Shown: positions 1-7,211 of the stretch, one piece after another
How the letters are laid out: each line of letters starts with the position of its first letter
Position numbering within the stretch: position 1 is the first letter of the stretch
Source of the DNA: an uncultured Eubacteriales bacterium
GTDB lineage: Bacteria; Bacillota; Clostridia; Christensenellales; Aristaeellaceae
DNA length: 12,203 bases
NCBI GenBank assembly: GCA_900542395.1
Contig: UQNM01000061.1
Location: 1 to 12,203 of the forward strand
Direction: 5' to 3'
The notes under the pieces: model-generated
What the model was told of the DNA's origin: nothing
Database searches by the model: none
The model's input: only the letters and a program-made list of their open reading frames with translations
Program-made: the position numbers and the translations under genes

Positions 1-10
1 TAGTGTGTGT

Positions 11-18
11 TCCTCCTT
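11..18 (-). promoter_or_regulatory. Ribosome-binding site of the next ATP synthase gene, off the window
   Basis: Read on the minus strand this is AAAGGAGG, followed by about ten bases (ACACACACTA) up to the window edge. That is the expected distance to a start codon just outside. Because atpI and atpB precede it in the same direction, the next gene is probably atpE (ATP synthase subunit c). That identity is inferred from the conserved atp gene order, not seen. Confidence 0.6.
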
Positions 19-60
19 TAGCATAAACAAAACGTTTTTAATAGGTACTTTTTATATGCA

Positions 61-75
61 GCGCGAATAGCGCGC
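61..75 (-). other. Small hairpin between atpB and the next gene
   Basis: GCGCG and CGCGC form a perfect five-pair stem around a five-base loop. It lies 18 bases beyond the atpB stop codon and is not followed by a T tract, so it is not a terminator. Hairpins in this atp junction can favour expression of the abundant c subunit; that role is inferred here. Confidence 0.3.
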
Positions 76-92
76 AGGCATCGGGTGTAAAA

Positions 93-851
93 TCAGCCGT
101 CCGTTTCGGCTGCGCCGCCGATGTACATCATCGTCAGCATGCAGAAGATAAACGCCTGAAGCACACTGGAGAAGAAATCGAAGTACAGCGACAGGATGGC
201 CGGAATACCGAAATCAAAAATCGGAATCTGAGAAACCGCGTCGCCGAACGCGCCCGGCAGAAGCCCCAGCACCAGGCTGGACAGCGCGGAAAGGCCGCCG
301 TAAATCAGCGCCGTGATGACGCTGCCGCTGGCGATATTGCCGAAGTGACGGAACGCCATCGAAACGGGCGTGGCGATTTCGCCGATGATGTTAAACGGCG
401 TCATCACAGGGATCGGCGTGGTGAAGCCGAGCAGATAGCCGCCGAAGCCGTTCGTCTTAATCTTCGTGATGGTAATCAGCGCAAAAACAAACAGCGCCCA
501 GCCCAGCACGGTGGAAAGGTCGCTTGTCGGCGCGTAAGCGCCAACCACGCTGGAAAGGCTGCATCCTGCCGAAAGCGCAAACATGGCGCCGATAAACGGC
601 ACATACCAGGTATGGGCGTACTTCTCGCCCATGTTGGTCTGAACCATGTCCCGAATGGAGGTTACAATCCACTCGGCGATCACCTGCCGCTTTTTCGTCG
701 GGTGCACTTCGAGGTGGGCGGTCATGAACCGACAGGCCAACACGAGGATCAGCATGACAACCCATGTCACGACGACGGTTTCTGTCAGCATAAAGCCGCC
801 CCATTCGGGTCTTGAGATCAGTATACGAGCACCTGTGATATCAATATCCAT
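93..851 (-). CDS. atpB: ATP synthase F0 subunit a
   Basis: This is the membrane subunit a of F-type ATP synthase, which forms the ion half-channels beside the c-ring. The 252-residue protein has several hydrophobic segments, a normal length for bacterial subunit a. The family signature FRHFGNIASG holds the essential arginine (Arg168, equivalent to E. coli Arg210) and Asn172. The last helix has LQAFIFCMLTMMYI with Gln232, matching E. coli Gln252. The positions of E. coli Glu219 and His245 carry Ser177 and Asp225 by ungapped alignment, so the peripheral ion path differs from E. coli. The start at 851 has only a weak purine-rich site (GAGAGA) in front of it. The gene lies 41 bases after atpI and is co-transcribed with it. 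Confidence 0.93.
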   Translation of the reverse strand: MDIDITGARILISRPEWGGFMLTETVVVTWVVMLILVLACRFMTAHLEVHPTKKRQVIAEWIVTSIRDMVQTNMGEKYAHTWYVPFIGAMFALSAGCSLSSVVGAYAPTSDLSTVLGWALFVFALITITKIKTNGFGGYLLGFTTPIPVMTPFNIIGEIATPVSMAFRHFGNIASGSVITALIYGGLSALSSLVLGLLPGAFGDAVSQIPIFDFGIPAILSLYFDFFSSVLQAFIFCMLTMMYIGGAAETDG

Positions 852-892
852 CGTTTCTCTCTCGCTTTCTGTATGATCATCTTCATTTATCG

Positions 893-1291
893 TTATACGT
901 CTTTAATCTGGCCGGTTATCTGAAGCACGAAAATCGTAGCGCGCGGAAAAAGCAGCGCAATCAGGCAGGGAATCCCCTCCACAAACGGCAGTGCGAAAGC
1001 AACGACCGCGAGGATCAGCATGCCGATCATGCGCGTGCTGTAAGAAGATCGAACCTTCATGTGCGCCATCTGCTGATCGGTCATGGACGCGGCCTTTTGC
1101 AGCGTCATGCCCAACATGAAAAAGTTGAAAATCGCATAGGCGCTGCCGAGCAGACCGCCGAGCAACACGCCGACTGTGAATTTGCCAAGAACGGCATAGA
1201 CGGCCAGCATCACAACCAGCATGATTACCGTGCCGACGGCAATTCGCTTGGTTTCCTTCACAATGCTTTGCTGCGGTTTTTCACCCTGCAC
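893..1291 (-). CDS. atpI: ATP synthase subunit I (AtpI-like membrane protein)
   Basis: This is a small membrane protein at the head of the atp operon. AtpI-type proteins are thought to help assemble the c-ring and may carry cations. The sequence has four hydrophobic stretches (roughly VGTVIMLVVMLAVYAVL, VGVLLGGLLGSAYAIFNFFML, MIGMLILAVVAFALPF and CLIALLFPRATIFVL), with a charged loop after the second, as expected for the family. The start is a choice. The in-frame ATG at 1318 would give 141 residues, but it has no ribosome-binding site and lies only about 11 bases after the predicted transcription start. The GTG at 1291 gives 132 residues and follows AAGGGGAGG with eight bases between. I prefer GTG; the N-terminal EEGEG of the longer form is simply the translated ribosome-binding site. 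The function is assigned from context and hydropathy, since the family is poorly conserved. Confidence 0.78.
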   Translation of the reverse strand: MQGEKPQQSIVKETKRIAVGTVIMLVVMLAVYAVLGKFTVGVLLGGLLGSAYAIFNFFMLGMTLQKAASMTDQQMAHMKVRSSYSTRMIGMLILAVVAFALPFVEGIPCLIALLFPRATIFVLQITGQIKDV

Positions 1292-1335
1292 AGAATGACC
1301 CTCCCCTTCTTCGTTCATCGTTTACAATTATTTGC

Positions 1336-1364
1336 ATTATAACATGAACAAAATCTTTGGTCAA
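1336..1364 (-). promoter_or_regulatory. Promoter of the atp operon
   Basis: On the minus strand TTGACC (1359-1364) and TATAAT (1336-1341) are separated by exactly 17 bases, close to the sigma-A consensus. Transcription should begin near 1329, giving a leader of about 38 bases to the GTG at 1291 and only about 11 bases to the ATG at 1318. Confidence 0.8.
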
Positions 1365-1423
1365 TACACAATCGAAGTGCCCAACTTCACATTTTGAGAT
1401 ACAATTCTTCTGGTTTAATGTGT

Positions 1424-1447
1424 ATTTCCTTTACAAAATAAGGAAAT
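1424..1447. other. AT-rich inverted repeat upstream of the atp promoter
   Basis: ATTTCCTT and AAGGAAAT form a perfect eight-base inverted repeat with an eight-base spacer. It lies between the end of the transporter operon and the atp promoter. It could be a binding site, a weak hairpin or chance. The rest of 1365-1485 shows nothing else recognisable. Confidence 0.25.
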
Positions 1448-1485
1448 TCGAATGAACGGCAACGCCGTCTGCCTGCCGCTGACCC

Positions 1486-1520
1486 TAAATAAAAAGATTC
1501 TCCCCGGACTGGAGAGAATC
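1486..1520 (-). terminator. Rho-independent terminator of the transporter operon
   Basis: On the minus strand the arms GATTCTCTCC and GGGGAGAATC pair over ten positions with one mismatch around a five-base loop (1496-1520). They are followed by TTTTTATTT. The hairpin starts 11 bases after the stop codon of the last permease gene and separates this operon from the downstream atp promoter. Confidence 0.85.
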
Positions 1521-1530
1521 GAAAAATGGC

Positions 1531-2355
1531 TCAGCCTTTCAGGCCGCCGCGCGCAACGCCGCGGACAATATACTTGCGGGCGAACAGGAACAGGATGACG
1601 ACCGGGAAAACCACGACCGTAGACGCGGCCATCAGCAGTTCTGGATAAGAGCCTGCCTCCGTCGTAAAGACCTGAAGACCCCACGGCAGCGTGCGGTTTT
1701 CCTTGCTGACGATGACGTACATCGGCCACATGAACGAGTTCCAGCTCGCCAGACCGTTGAGCAGGATGATCGTCATCAGAGACGGGCGCGCCATTGGCAC
1801 CATCACCTTCCACAGGAAATGCCAGTTGCTCGATCCGTCGATGCGAGCCGACCAATACAGGCTGTCCGAAACGGAATCGAAGAAATTTTTCAGAATGTAG
1901 GTGTAGAAGATCGAGCTGGTGAACGGCAGAATCAGCGCGTACAGCGTATCATAGACCTTCAGATTAACGACCGTCGTGTAGTTGGTGATAATCAGCATTT
2001 CAAACGGAATCATCATCAGCGACAGCAGGAGCGAAAAAATCAGGTTTCGTCCCGGAAAGCGCAGGCGGGAAAACGCAAACGCGGCCAGAATCGTCGTGAA
2101 CGTCGTCACCGATACGGAGACCACCATGACGACGACGGAGTTGACAAAGTAACGCCCGAAGGGCGCCATTTCAAAGGCGCGTTTGAAATTTTCCAGACTT
2201 AGATGGCTGGGCAGCCACTGGGGCGGAAAACGGTTGATCTCCTGCGTGGTCTTGAACGCGGAAGAGAACATCCAGAAAAACGGGAGCAGCATAATCAGCG
2301 CGCCCACGGTCAAAAAGAAATAGACGAAAAAGCGGGAAATCTTACGGCTGTTCAT
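1531..2355 (-). CDS. ABC transporter permease, MalG/UgpE type
   Basis: This is the second inner-membrane permease of the importer. The 274-residue protein has six hydrophobic segments. The cytoplasmic EAA-type loop reads SARIDGSSNW...MVP (about 169-187) and docks onto the ATPase. The C-terminus RGVARGGLKG is typical of the MalG/UgpE branch. The start at 2355 follows AGGAGGTAAGCAG. This ribosome-binding site is formed by the last two Arg codons (AGG AGG) and the TAA stop of the preceding permease gene, with four bases between the genes, so translation is probably coupled. An upstream in-frame ATG at 2451 is rejected because it lies inside the other permease gene and adds an unrelated basic, Cys-rich tail. 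Confidence 0.92.
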   Translation of the reverse strand: MNSRKISRFFVYFFLTVGALIMLLPFFWMFSSAFKTTQEINRFPPQWLPSHLSLENFKRAFEMAPFGRYFVNSVVVMVVSVSVTTFTTILAAFAFSRLRFPGRNLIFSLLLSLMMIPFEMLIITNYTTVVNLKVYDTLYALILPFTSSIFYTYILKNFFDSVSDSLYWSARIDGSSNWHFLWKVMVPMARPSLMTIILLNGLASWNSFMWPMYVIVSKENRTLPWGLQVFTTEAGSYPELLMAASTVVVFPVVILFLFARKYIVRGVARGGLKG

Positions 2356-2359
2356 CTGC

Positions 2360-3280
2360 TTACCTCCTCTTGGTTTTCTTTTGCAGCAGGAGCTGCACCA
2401 TGGTAAACACAAAGATAAACAGGAACAGCACCAGCGCCGCGGCGGCCGCAATGCCGTATTTGCGGTTTTCCATCATCGCGTAGCGAATGTAGTAAACCAC
2501 CGTATACAGATTGTTGAACGGGCCGGGTTTTCCGTTGAACAGCGGATACAGCTCCGAAAAGACCTTGAAGCAGGAAATCGTGTTCACGATGCAAACCAGA
2601 AAGATCGTCGGCGCAAGCAGCGGAACCGTAATGCGCAGGAAGATGCGCAGCCCCTTGGAGCCGTCCACCCGCGCGGCGGTATAATACTGCGGATCAATAT
2701 TCTGCAAGCCGGAAAGCAGCAGAATGATGGTGAACGGCAGAATGTTCCAAATGCCGAAAATCACCAGCGCGGGAATGCTGTATGACGCCTTTTCGAGCCA
2801 CGGAATCGGGTTGACGCCGAAAAAGGAGAGCAGATAGTTGATGATGCCGAAGTTCTTGTTGTACATCAGCTTCCACGCAAGGCCTACCGCCGTGATGGAC
2901 GTGACCATCGGCAGGAAATACGCCGTCTGGAATACCGCGGAAAACCGCAGCTTCTGATTCAGCAGATACGCAACGACCACGGCGATGCAGGTCGAAATCG
3001 GCACGACCAGAATCACGTATTTGAGCGTGTTGCCGATGGCCTGTGAAAACTTGGGGTCGCTCAAGACCGTCTGGTAATTGGCAAGCCCCCATTGATCGAA
3101 GCCACGGGACAAATAGCTGTATCCCTCTTTGAAGGACATCAGCACGACGTTAATCACGGGATAGAGCGTAAAGACGGCGATGCCGATTAAAAACGGCAGC
3201 AGATACAGAAACGGCTCGACACGGGCAAAAAAACTGCGGTCAACCAGATCCCGGTCAACGGGCTGCTTTTGCTTTTTCAT
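2360..3280 (-). CDS. ABC transporter permease, MalF/UgpA type
   Basis: This is the first inner-membrane permease of a sugar/glycerophosphate-type (CUT1) importer. The 306-residue protein has a charged N-terminus and then six hydrophobic segments (about 24-45, 85-108, 118-140, 168-192, 220-242 and 276-300). The EAA-type loop YYTAARVDGSKG...ITVP (199-220) is the contact to the ATPase. The length fits the short UgpA/MsmF branch without the large periplasmic loop of MalF. The start codon overlaps the stop of the ATPase gene (ATGA), which implies translational coupling. The substrate cannot be read from the permease itself. Confidence 0.93.
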   Translation of the reverse strand: MKKQKQPVDRDLVDRSFFARVEPFLYLLPFLIGIAVFTLYPVINVVLMSFKEGYSYLSRGFDQWGLANYQTVLSDPKFSQAIGNTLKYVILVVPISTCIAVVVAYLLNQKLRFSAVFQTAYFLPMVTSITAVGLAWKLMYNKNFGIINYLLSFFGVNPIPWLEKASYSIPALVIFGIWNILPFTIILLLSGLQNIDPQYYTAARVDGSKGLRIFLRITVPLLAPTIFLVCIVNTISCFKVFSELYPLFNGKPGPFNNLYTVVYYIRYAMMENRKYGIAAAAALVLFLFIFVFTMVQLLLQKKTKRR

Positions 3281-4335
3281 CGGATTCTCTCCCCCGTTTC
3301 ACGGTCAAAGAGGAATACGCCGCGCTTTTTGAGCGCAAGATGCACCTGATCGCCCGGCTTCAGCCCTTCCTCAGAGTCGATATACGCGCGGAAATCACAT
3401 TCGCCCATGCGCAGATACGCCATCTCTTCCTTGCCCATCTGATATACGCGCGTCACCTCGCAGGCAATCGGGCCGTCGGCGTCGAGCACAAAGCTCTCCG
3501 AGCGCACGGACAGGTTGACTTTGCGGCCGTTTTCAATGCCCCTGCACATGTCCAGCGCCGCGTCGGCCTTCCCGTCCGCGGTCACGAAGCGGCCGTCCTG
3601 AATCGTGCCGGGGATGTTGTTGATCGGCGGATTGCCCAAGAAATCCGCGACAAACTGGTTGGCCGGTTCGTTATACAGGCGCTGCGGCAAATCGTTCTGC
3701 TGGAGAACACCGGATTTCATCAGCACAATGCGGTCGGAAATGGAAAGCGCTTCCTCCTGATCGTGCGTGACGAAGATCGTGGTAACGCCGGTGCGCTGCT
3801 GAATCCGGCGGATTTCCTCTCGCATTTCAAGGCGCAGGCGCGCGTCAAGGTTGGAGAGCGGCTCATCCAGCAGGAGCAGGCGCGGGTTCTTGACCAGGGC
3901 GCGCGCGATTGCGACGCGCTGCTGCTGACCGCCGGAAAGCTCGGACGGCTTGCGGTTCATCAGCATATCCACGTGAACCAGTTTGGCGATTTCGTTGGCG
4001 CGCTCGATGCGCTCGGCCTTCGGCACGCGCTGCGTTTCCAGCGGGAAACAGATGTTGCCCATGACCGTCATGTGCGGATAGAGCGCGTAATTCTGGAAGA
4101 CGAGGCCGATGCCGCGCTTTTCCGGCGGCATGGACGTCACATCCTGATCGTCAAAGTAAATTTTGCCGCCGCTGACGGGCAGAATACCCGAAAGCATGTT
4201 GAGCAGGGTGCTTTTGCCGCAGCCGGACGGGCCGAGCAGCGAAACCAGTTCGCCATCTTCCAAAGTTGCGCTGAATTCGCTGACGGCGGTAACGTCAGCA
4301 AAACGCTTTGTGATATGATCGAGAACAACGCGCAT
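3277..4335 (-). CDS. ABC transporter ATP-binding protein, MalK/UgpC family
   Basis: This is the cytoplasmic ATPase that powers the importer. All nucleotide-binding motifs are intact: Walker A GPSGCGKST (35-43), Q-loop Gln81, signature LSGGQQQR (133-140), Walker B LLLLDEP (153-159), D-loop SNLDA (161-165) and switch His191. Residues from about 235 to 352 form the C-terminal TOBE regulatory domain typical of the MalK/UgpC/MsmK family, and the 352-residue length is normal. The ATG at 4335 follows AAGGGAGAT with suitable spacing. Its stop overlaps the next permease start. ATPases of this family are often shared between importers; here it sits in the same operon as both permeases, so it is probably dedicated. 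Confidence 0.95.
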   Translation of the reverse strand: MRVVLDHITKRFADVTAVSEFSATLEDGELVSLLGPSGCGKSTLLNMLSGILPVSGGKIYFDDQDVTSMPPEKRGIGLVFQNYALYPHMTVMGNICFPLETQRVPKAERIERANEIAKLVHVDMLMNRKPSELSGGQQQRVAIARALVKNPRLLLLDEPLSNLDARLRLEMREEIRRIQQRTGVTTIFVTHDQEEALSISDRIVLMKSGVLQQNDLPQRLYNEPANQFVADFLGNPPINNIPGTIQDGRFVTADGKADAALDMCRGIENGRKVNLSVRSESFVLDADGPIACEVTRVYQMGKEEMAYLRMGECDFRAYIDSEEGLKPGDQVHLALKKRGVFLFDRETGERIR

Positions 4336-4388
4336 AGGTCATATCTCCCTTACAAATATAAATCAATGTAGCTTTTTTCTTATGGGTT

Positions 4389-4430
4389 AAAGGCCGGAGG
4401 TTTGTCGCCTGCCGGATTCCCCCGGGCTTT
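4389..4430 (-). other. Intergenic hairpin after the phosphodiesterase gene
   Basis: On the minus strand AAAGCCCGGGGG and CCTCCGGCCTTT pair at 11 of 12 positions, counting one G-U pair, around an 18-base loop. The hairpin begins right after the phosphodiesterase stop and is not followed by a U tract. It is more likely an RNA-processing or stability element than a terminator. Confidence 0.4.
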
Positions 4431-4431
4431 A

Positions 4432-5745
4432 TCAGGCTTTTTTCAGCAGCGCATCGAGGCATTTTCCGTCAATGTCTTCCATTTCGAAGCCGAAAATGCT
4501 GGCCATCGTCGGCGCTTCGTCCACGATGCGAGCCTGCTCGATCACCGCGCCCTTTTCAAACGCAGGGCCGCAGGCAAAGAAGGTCGTCCGGTGGTCGCGC
4601 CACGGCAGGCCGCCGTGCGTTCCCGGCGAGGTCTTGTAGTCGCCGCCGGGAACGGTCTGCGTAAACAGCGGCGCCGCCGGATCGTAACCAAAGGACATCG
4701 GCTCTTTTCCTTCGATGATGAAATCGAACGGACCGGTCAGGTGGAATTGCTCGCGCGCTTCTTCCTTGGTGAACACGTAGCCGATGTTGTATTTTCCGCT
4801 CTCCCTGATGTCGAGCAGCAGACGGTAAACACGTTCGCGCAGCGCTTCGTCGTTCGGGTCGCGCAGTTCAATCCAGCCGGAACCGCCGGTGGAGTGGCAG
4901 TATGCGTCAAACGCCTCGAGCTTCCCGTTTTCATCGAGCCTTTGCAGACCGGCGTCTTGGAAAACCCGATTGAAATTGATTACCTGCGCCACGTCGGTCT
5001 GCCCGTGGTCGCCCATCACAATGAAATTGGTGTTTTCAAAGTCGCCGTATCGACGGATGCTCTCCATCAAAACGCCCAGCTCGCGGTCGTGCTTTTCCAG
5101 TTGGAGCTTGGCCGTATCGCTGTCGACGCCGAGCTTGTGCCGCACGGAGTCCAAATCGCACATCTTGACAAACATCACGTCCGGCTGACCGTAATCGCGG
5201 ATGATATCCGGCGCAACCGCATTGGTGAAGTCATCCAGACTGCCGTTGAGCACCTTGTTGCAGCCGCAAAGCATGTATCCATATTTCCAGAAATAACGAT
5301 CGAGCACCTCCGGACTGGAAACGCCCTCGTAGAACTGGCGCGGATTGTCGCCGCGATAGCCCATCGGCACGCACATCGGCAGGTTGATATCCACATCTGC
5401 CCCGGCAGAAACCGGCCAGTTTATCAGACAGGTGGAAAGCCCCCGCTCCTTGGCGTATTCGGCGAAGAATTTCTTTTGAACCAGCTTGCGGCTGATGTAC
5501 CACGGCACCGGATGCACGCCGGCCTTCACCTGTTCGTTGTGCGGAATACCATGCTTCTCCGGGTAGCAACCCGTCATGATTGACACATGGCACGGATAGG
5601 TAAACGACGGATAGACCGGCAGCATTTCGCGAACCAGCGCGCCGTTTTCAAGCATCCATCCAAAGTTTTTAAGCGTGCGCATATAGGCGACGTCGCTTTC
5701 GCAGAGCGCGTCGACCATGAACACAAAAAGTTTGGGCTTGCCCAT
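4432..5745 (-). CDS. Alkaline-phosphatase-superfamily phosphodiesterase / nucleotide pyrophosphatase, cytoplasmic
   Basis: This is a predicted two-metal phosphodiesterase of the type I phosphodiesterase/nucleotide pyrophosphatase family. All expected active-site residues can be placed: Asp12 (FMVDAL), nucleophile Thr49 within YPSFTYPCHVSIMTG, Asp199 and His203 (DSVRHKLG), Asp246-His247 (MGDHGQTD) and His377 (PGTHGG). The 437-residue protein has no signal peptide or membrane segment, so it should act in the cytoplasm. The ATG at 5745 follows AAGGAGG with good spacing. It lies inside the importer operon, between the binding protein and the ATPase. I infer that it cleaves the imported compound or a derivative, in the role UgpQ plays for glycerophosphodiesters in E. 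coli. The substrate is unknown; a phosphonate or phosphomonoester hydrolase activity is also possible in this superfamily. Confidence 0.88.
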   Translation of the reverse strand: MGKPKLFVFMVDALCESDVAYMRTLKNFGWMLENGALVREMLPVYPSFTYPCHVSIMTGCYPEKHGIPHNEQVKAGVHPVPWYISRKLVQKKFFAEYAKERGLSTCLINWPVSAGADVDINLPMCVPMGYRGDNPRQFYEGVSSPEVLDRYFWKYGYMLCGCNKVLNGSLDDFTNAVAPDIIRDYGQPDVMFVKMCDLDSVRHKLGVDSDTAKLQLEKHDRELGVLMESIRRYGDFENTNFIVMGDHGQTDVAQVINFNRVFQDAGLQRLDENGKLEAFDAYCHSTGGSGWIELRDPNDEALRERVYRLLLDIRESGKYNIGYVFTKEEAREQFHLTGPFDFIIEGKEPMSFGYDPAAPLFTQTVPGGDYKTSPGTHGGLPWRDHRTTFFACGPAFEKGAVIEQARIVDEAPTMASIFGFEMEDIDGKCLDALLKKA

Positions 5746-5795
5746 CGTTTTTTCCTCCTTCGTTATTGCGGCTCTGAAACTCCTTGAGACCAGCG

Positions 5796-5834
5796 GTTAT
5801 GCTCTCTTCCCCCTTAGGGGGGAGAGAACATAAC
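5796..5834 (-). other. Long stem-loop between binding-protein and phosphodiesterase genes
   Basis: Two 18-base arms beginning GTTATG and ending CATAAC pair at all but one position on the transcript, counting one G-U pair, around a three-base loop. Five to six consecutive G-C pairs lie next to the loop. No T tract follows in either direction, so it is not a classic terminator. It lies downstream of the terminator at 5861-5897 and may block 3' exonucleases or separate the binding-protein message from the rest of the operon. Confidence 0.6.
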
Positions 5835-5860
5835 GTTTCAAAGCGAAAAGTCGAAAAGTA

Positions 5861-5897
5861 AAGAAAAAAGGGCTGACGGACTGATGCCCGCCAGCCC
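5861..5897 (-). terminator. Rho-independent terminator (attenuator) after the binding-protein gene
   Basis: On the minus strand GGGCTGGCGG and CCGTCAGCCC form a ten-pair stem with one G-U pair and an eight-base loop (5870-5897). They are followed directly by TTTTTTCTTT. It starts 23 bases after the binding-protein stop. Partial termination here would leave more binding-protein mRNA than transporter mRNA, a common arrangement in ABC importer operons. Some read-through is required if the downstream genes depend on the same promoter. Confidence 0.85.
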
Positions 5898-5920
5898 CGA
5901 GAGGTTTCTGATTCGGCGTA

Positions 5921-7156
5921 TTATTCCTGAAGCGCCGCGTTGGAGGTCGCAACGCACTCAGCCATCGCGTCCTCAGCAGACATGCCGCCGGATACCGCGA
6001 TGGCGGCGTCCTTCAGCGCGTTGCGGACAGCGTAGGAACCGGTGACGGTCGGCAGAGCGCCGGCAATGTCGAGATCGGCCTGCACGGCAACCAGAGACGG
6101 ATCCATCGTCTCGGCGAAAGCGGCATACGCCTCGCCCGCCTGCGTCGTGCCATACGGAGACAGCGCGTTCATGGCCTGCGCCCATTCCGCGTTCACTTCC
6201 GGAGAGAGGAAGTACTTCACAAACAGATAGGTGCCCTTGTTCGCGTCCTCGTCCTTGTTGAAGACGATCGCGCCGCGGTTCCACGCCGGGTACCACTCGG
6301 CCTTGTCGCCGCGAACCATCGGCGCCACGGTGTACTCAAAGCCGTCCGGCTTGATGTACGGAACGCCCGCGCAGGAGCCGAGGTAGGAAGCCACCAGACC
6401 CGCGTTGAAGTCGTTGGACCAGTAATCGCCGGTCGGGTTGAGCGCAAAGTAACCGGCTTCAACATTGTCGCCGAACCACTTCAGCCAAGCCGTCGCGTCT
6501 TCGGTGTCAAACAGAACGCTCTTGTTGGCCACGTCGATGTAGCCCGCGCCGGACTGCATCATCAGCGCCTGCATCATATCGGTCAGAGAGTCGGCGGCAA
6601 AGCCCGCGACGCCCTTCGCCTCATAGATCTTCTTGGAATTCTCGGCCAGCTCTTCCCAAGTGGTCGGAGCAGTCAGACCCAGCTCGTCGTAGATGGTCTT
6701 GTTGATGAAGAAGATCGGGCCGGTGGTGACCGCCGGAAGCGCATACATACCGCCGTCGGAGAAACCGACCGTCTCGGCCTTGATGGATTCCGGCAGGCTG
6801 TTGTACACGTCCGCCATGCCGATTTCCTCGTCAAAGACGTACTTGCTCAGATCGACAACGAGGCCGTCCTTCACATAATCCGCGGCGGTGGACGCATAGT
6901 TGATGATCATGTTCGGGCCAACGCCGTTCGCAACGGCATTGTAAACGGTGTCGAGGAATCCGGAATAAGCCTGAGACTCAACGACCACCTCGTAATCGCT
7001 CTGGCTCGCGTTGAAGTCAGCGGCGAACTTTTCCAGCGCGGCCTGCTGGGCGTCGGTAAAGGTGTGCCAAATGGTAACCTGGGTCGCAGCGTTCGCGCTT
7101 GCGCAGAAAGCGAAGAGCATAACGGCTGCCGCCATCAAAGCGACAAATTTCCTCAT
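5921..7156 (-). CDS. Extracellular solute-binding protein, family 1 (UgpB/MalE-like)
   Basis: This is the substrate-binding protein of the ABC importer. The 411-residue protein starts with a signal peptide (MRKF, a hydrophobic core, and ANA before the cut at about residue 23). The mature part opens with TQVTIWHTFTD, the usual N-terminal strand of family 1 binding proteins. It continues with typical features such as the Tyr/Trp-rich substrate region around GDYWSNDFNAG and a C-terminal helical part. Cys18 lies in LFAFC, which is not a lipobox because Phe precedes the Cys, so anchoring by lipidation is doubtful. The ATG at 7156 has an excellent site (AGGAGGAG) in front. It is the first transport gene of the operon and is followed by its own terminator. 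The resemblance to UgpB is general; the ligand is not determined. Confidence 0.9.
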   Translation of the reverse strand: MRKFVALMAAAVMLFAFCASANAATQVTIWHTFTDAQQAALEKFAADFNASQSDYEVVVESQAYSGFLDTVYNAVANGVGPNMIINYASTAADYVKDGLVVDLSKYVFDEEIGMADVYNSLPESIKAETVGFSDGGMYALPAVTTGPIFFINKTIYDELGLTAPTTWEELAENSKKIYEAKGVAGFAADSLTDMMQALMMQSGAGYIDVANKSVLFDTEDATAWLKWFGDNVEAGYFALNPTGDYWSNDFNAGLVASYLGSCAGVPYIKPDGFEYTVAPMVRGDKAEWYPAWNRGAIVFNKDEDANKGTYLFVKYFLSPEVNAEWAQAMNALSPYGTTQAGEAYAAFAETMDPSLVAVQADLDIAGALPTVTGSYAVRNALKDAAIAVSGGMSAEDAMAECVATSNAALQE

Positions 7157-7191
7157 TGTGATTTCTCCTCCTGAAGAATGTCTTTATTGGT

Positions 7192-7211
7192 TAAGCGCCC
7201 GATTGCGCTTA
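7192..7211 (-). other. Short hairpin at the end of the FRG-domain gene
   Basis: TAAGCGC and GCGCTTA make a perfect seven-pair stem with a six-base loop, overlapping the stop codon of the FRG-domain gene. On the minus strand it is followed by AACCAATAAAG rather than a T tract, so termination is unlikely. No convincing promoter is visible between this gene and the binding-protein gene. Confidence 0.3.

Noticed and set aside
2356..2451. Upstream ATG that would extend the second permease by 32 residues
   Set aside because: The extension lies entirely inside the first permease gene, is Arg/Cys-rich and lacks a ribosome-binding site, whereas 2355 has an ideal one.
3340..4371. A 343-codon plus-strand open frame across the ATPase gene
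   Set aside because: It is antisense to a fully conserved ABC ATPase and shows no motif.
4402..5583. A 393-codon plus-strand open frame across the phosphodiesterase gene
   Set aside because: The minus strand holds the complete phosphodiesterase active site and a good ribosome-binding site; the plus frame is His/Val/Ala-rich shadow sequence.
7094..7156. Possible lipoprotein signal in the solute-binding protein
   Set aside because: The Cys at residue 18 is preceded by Phe, which does not fit a lipobox; a normal signal-peptidase cut after ANA is better.
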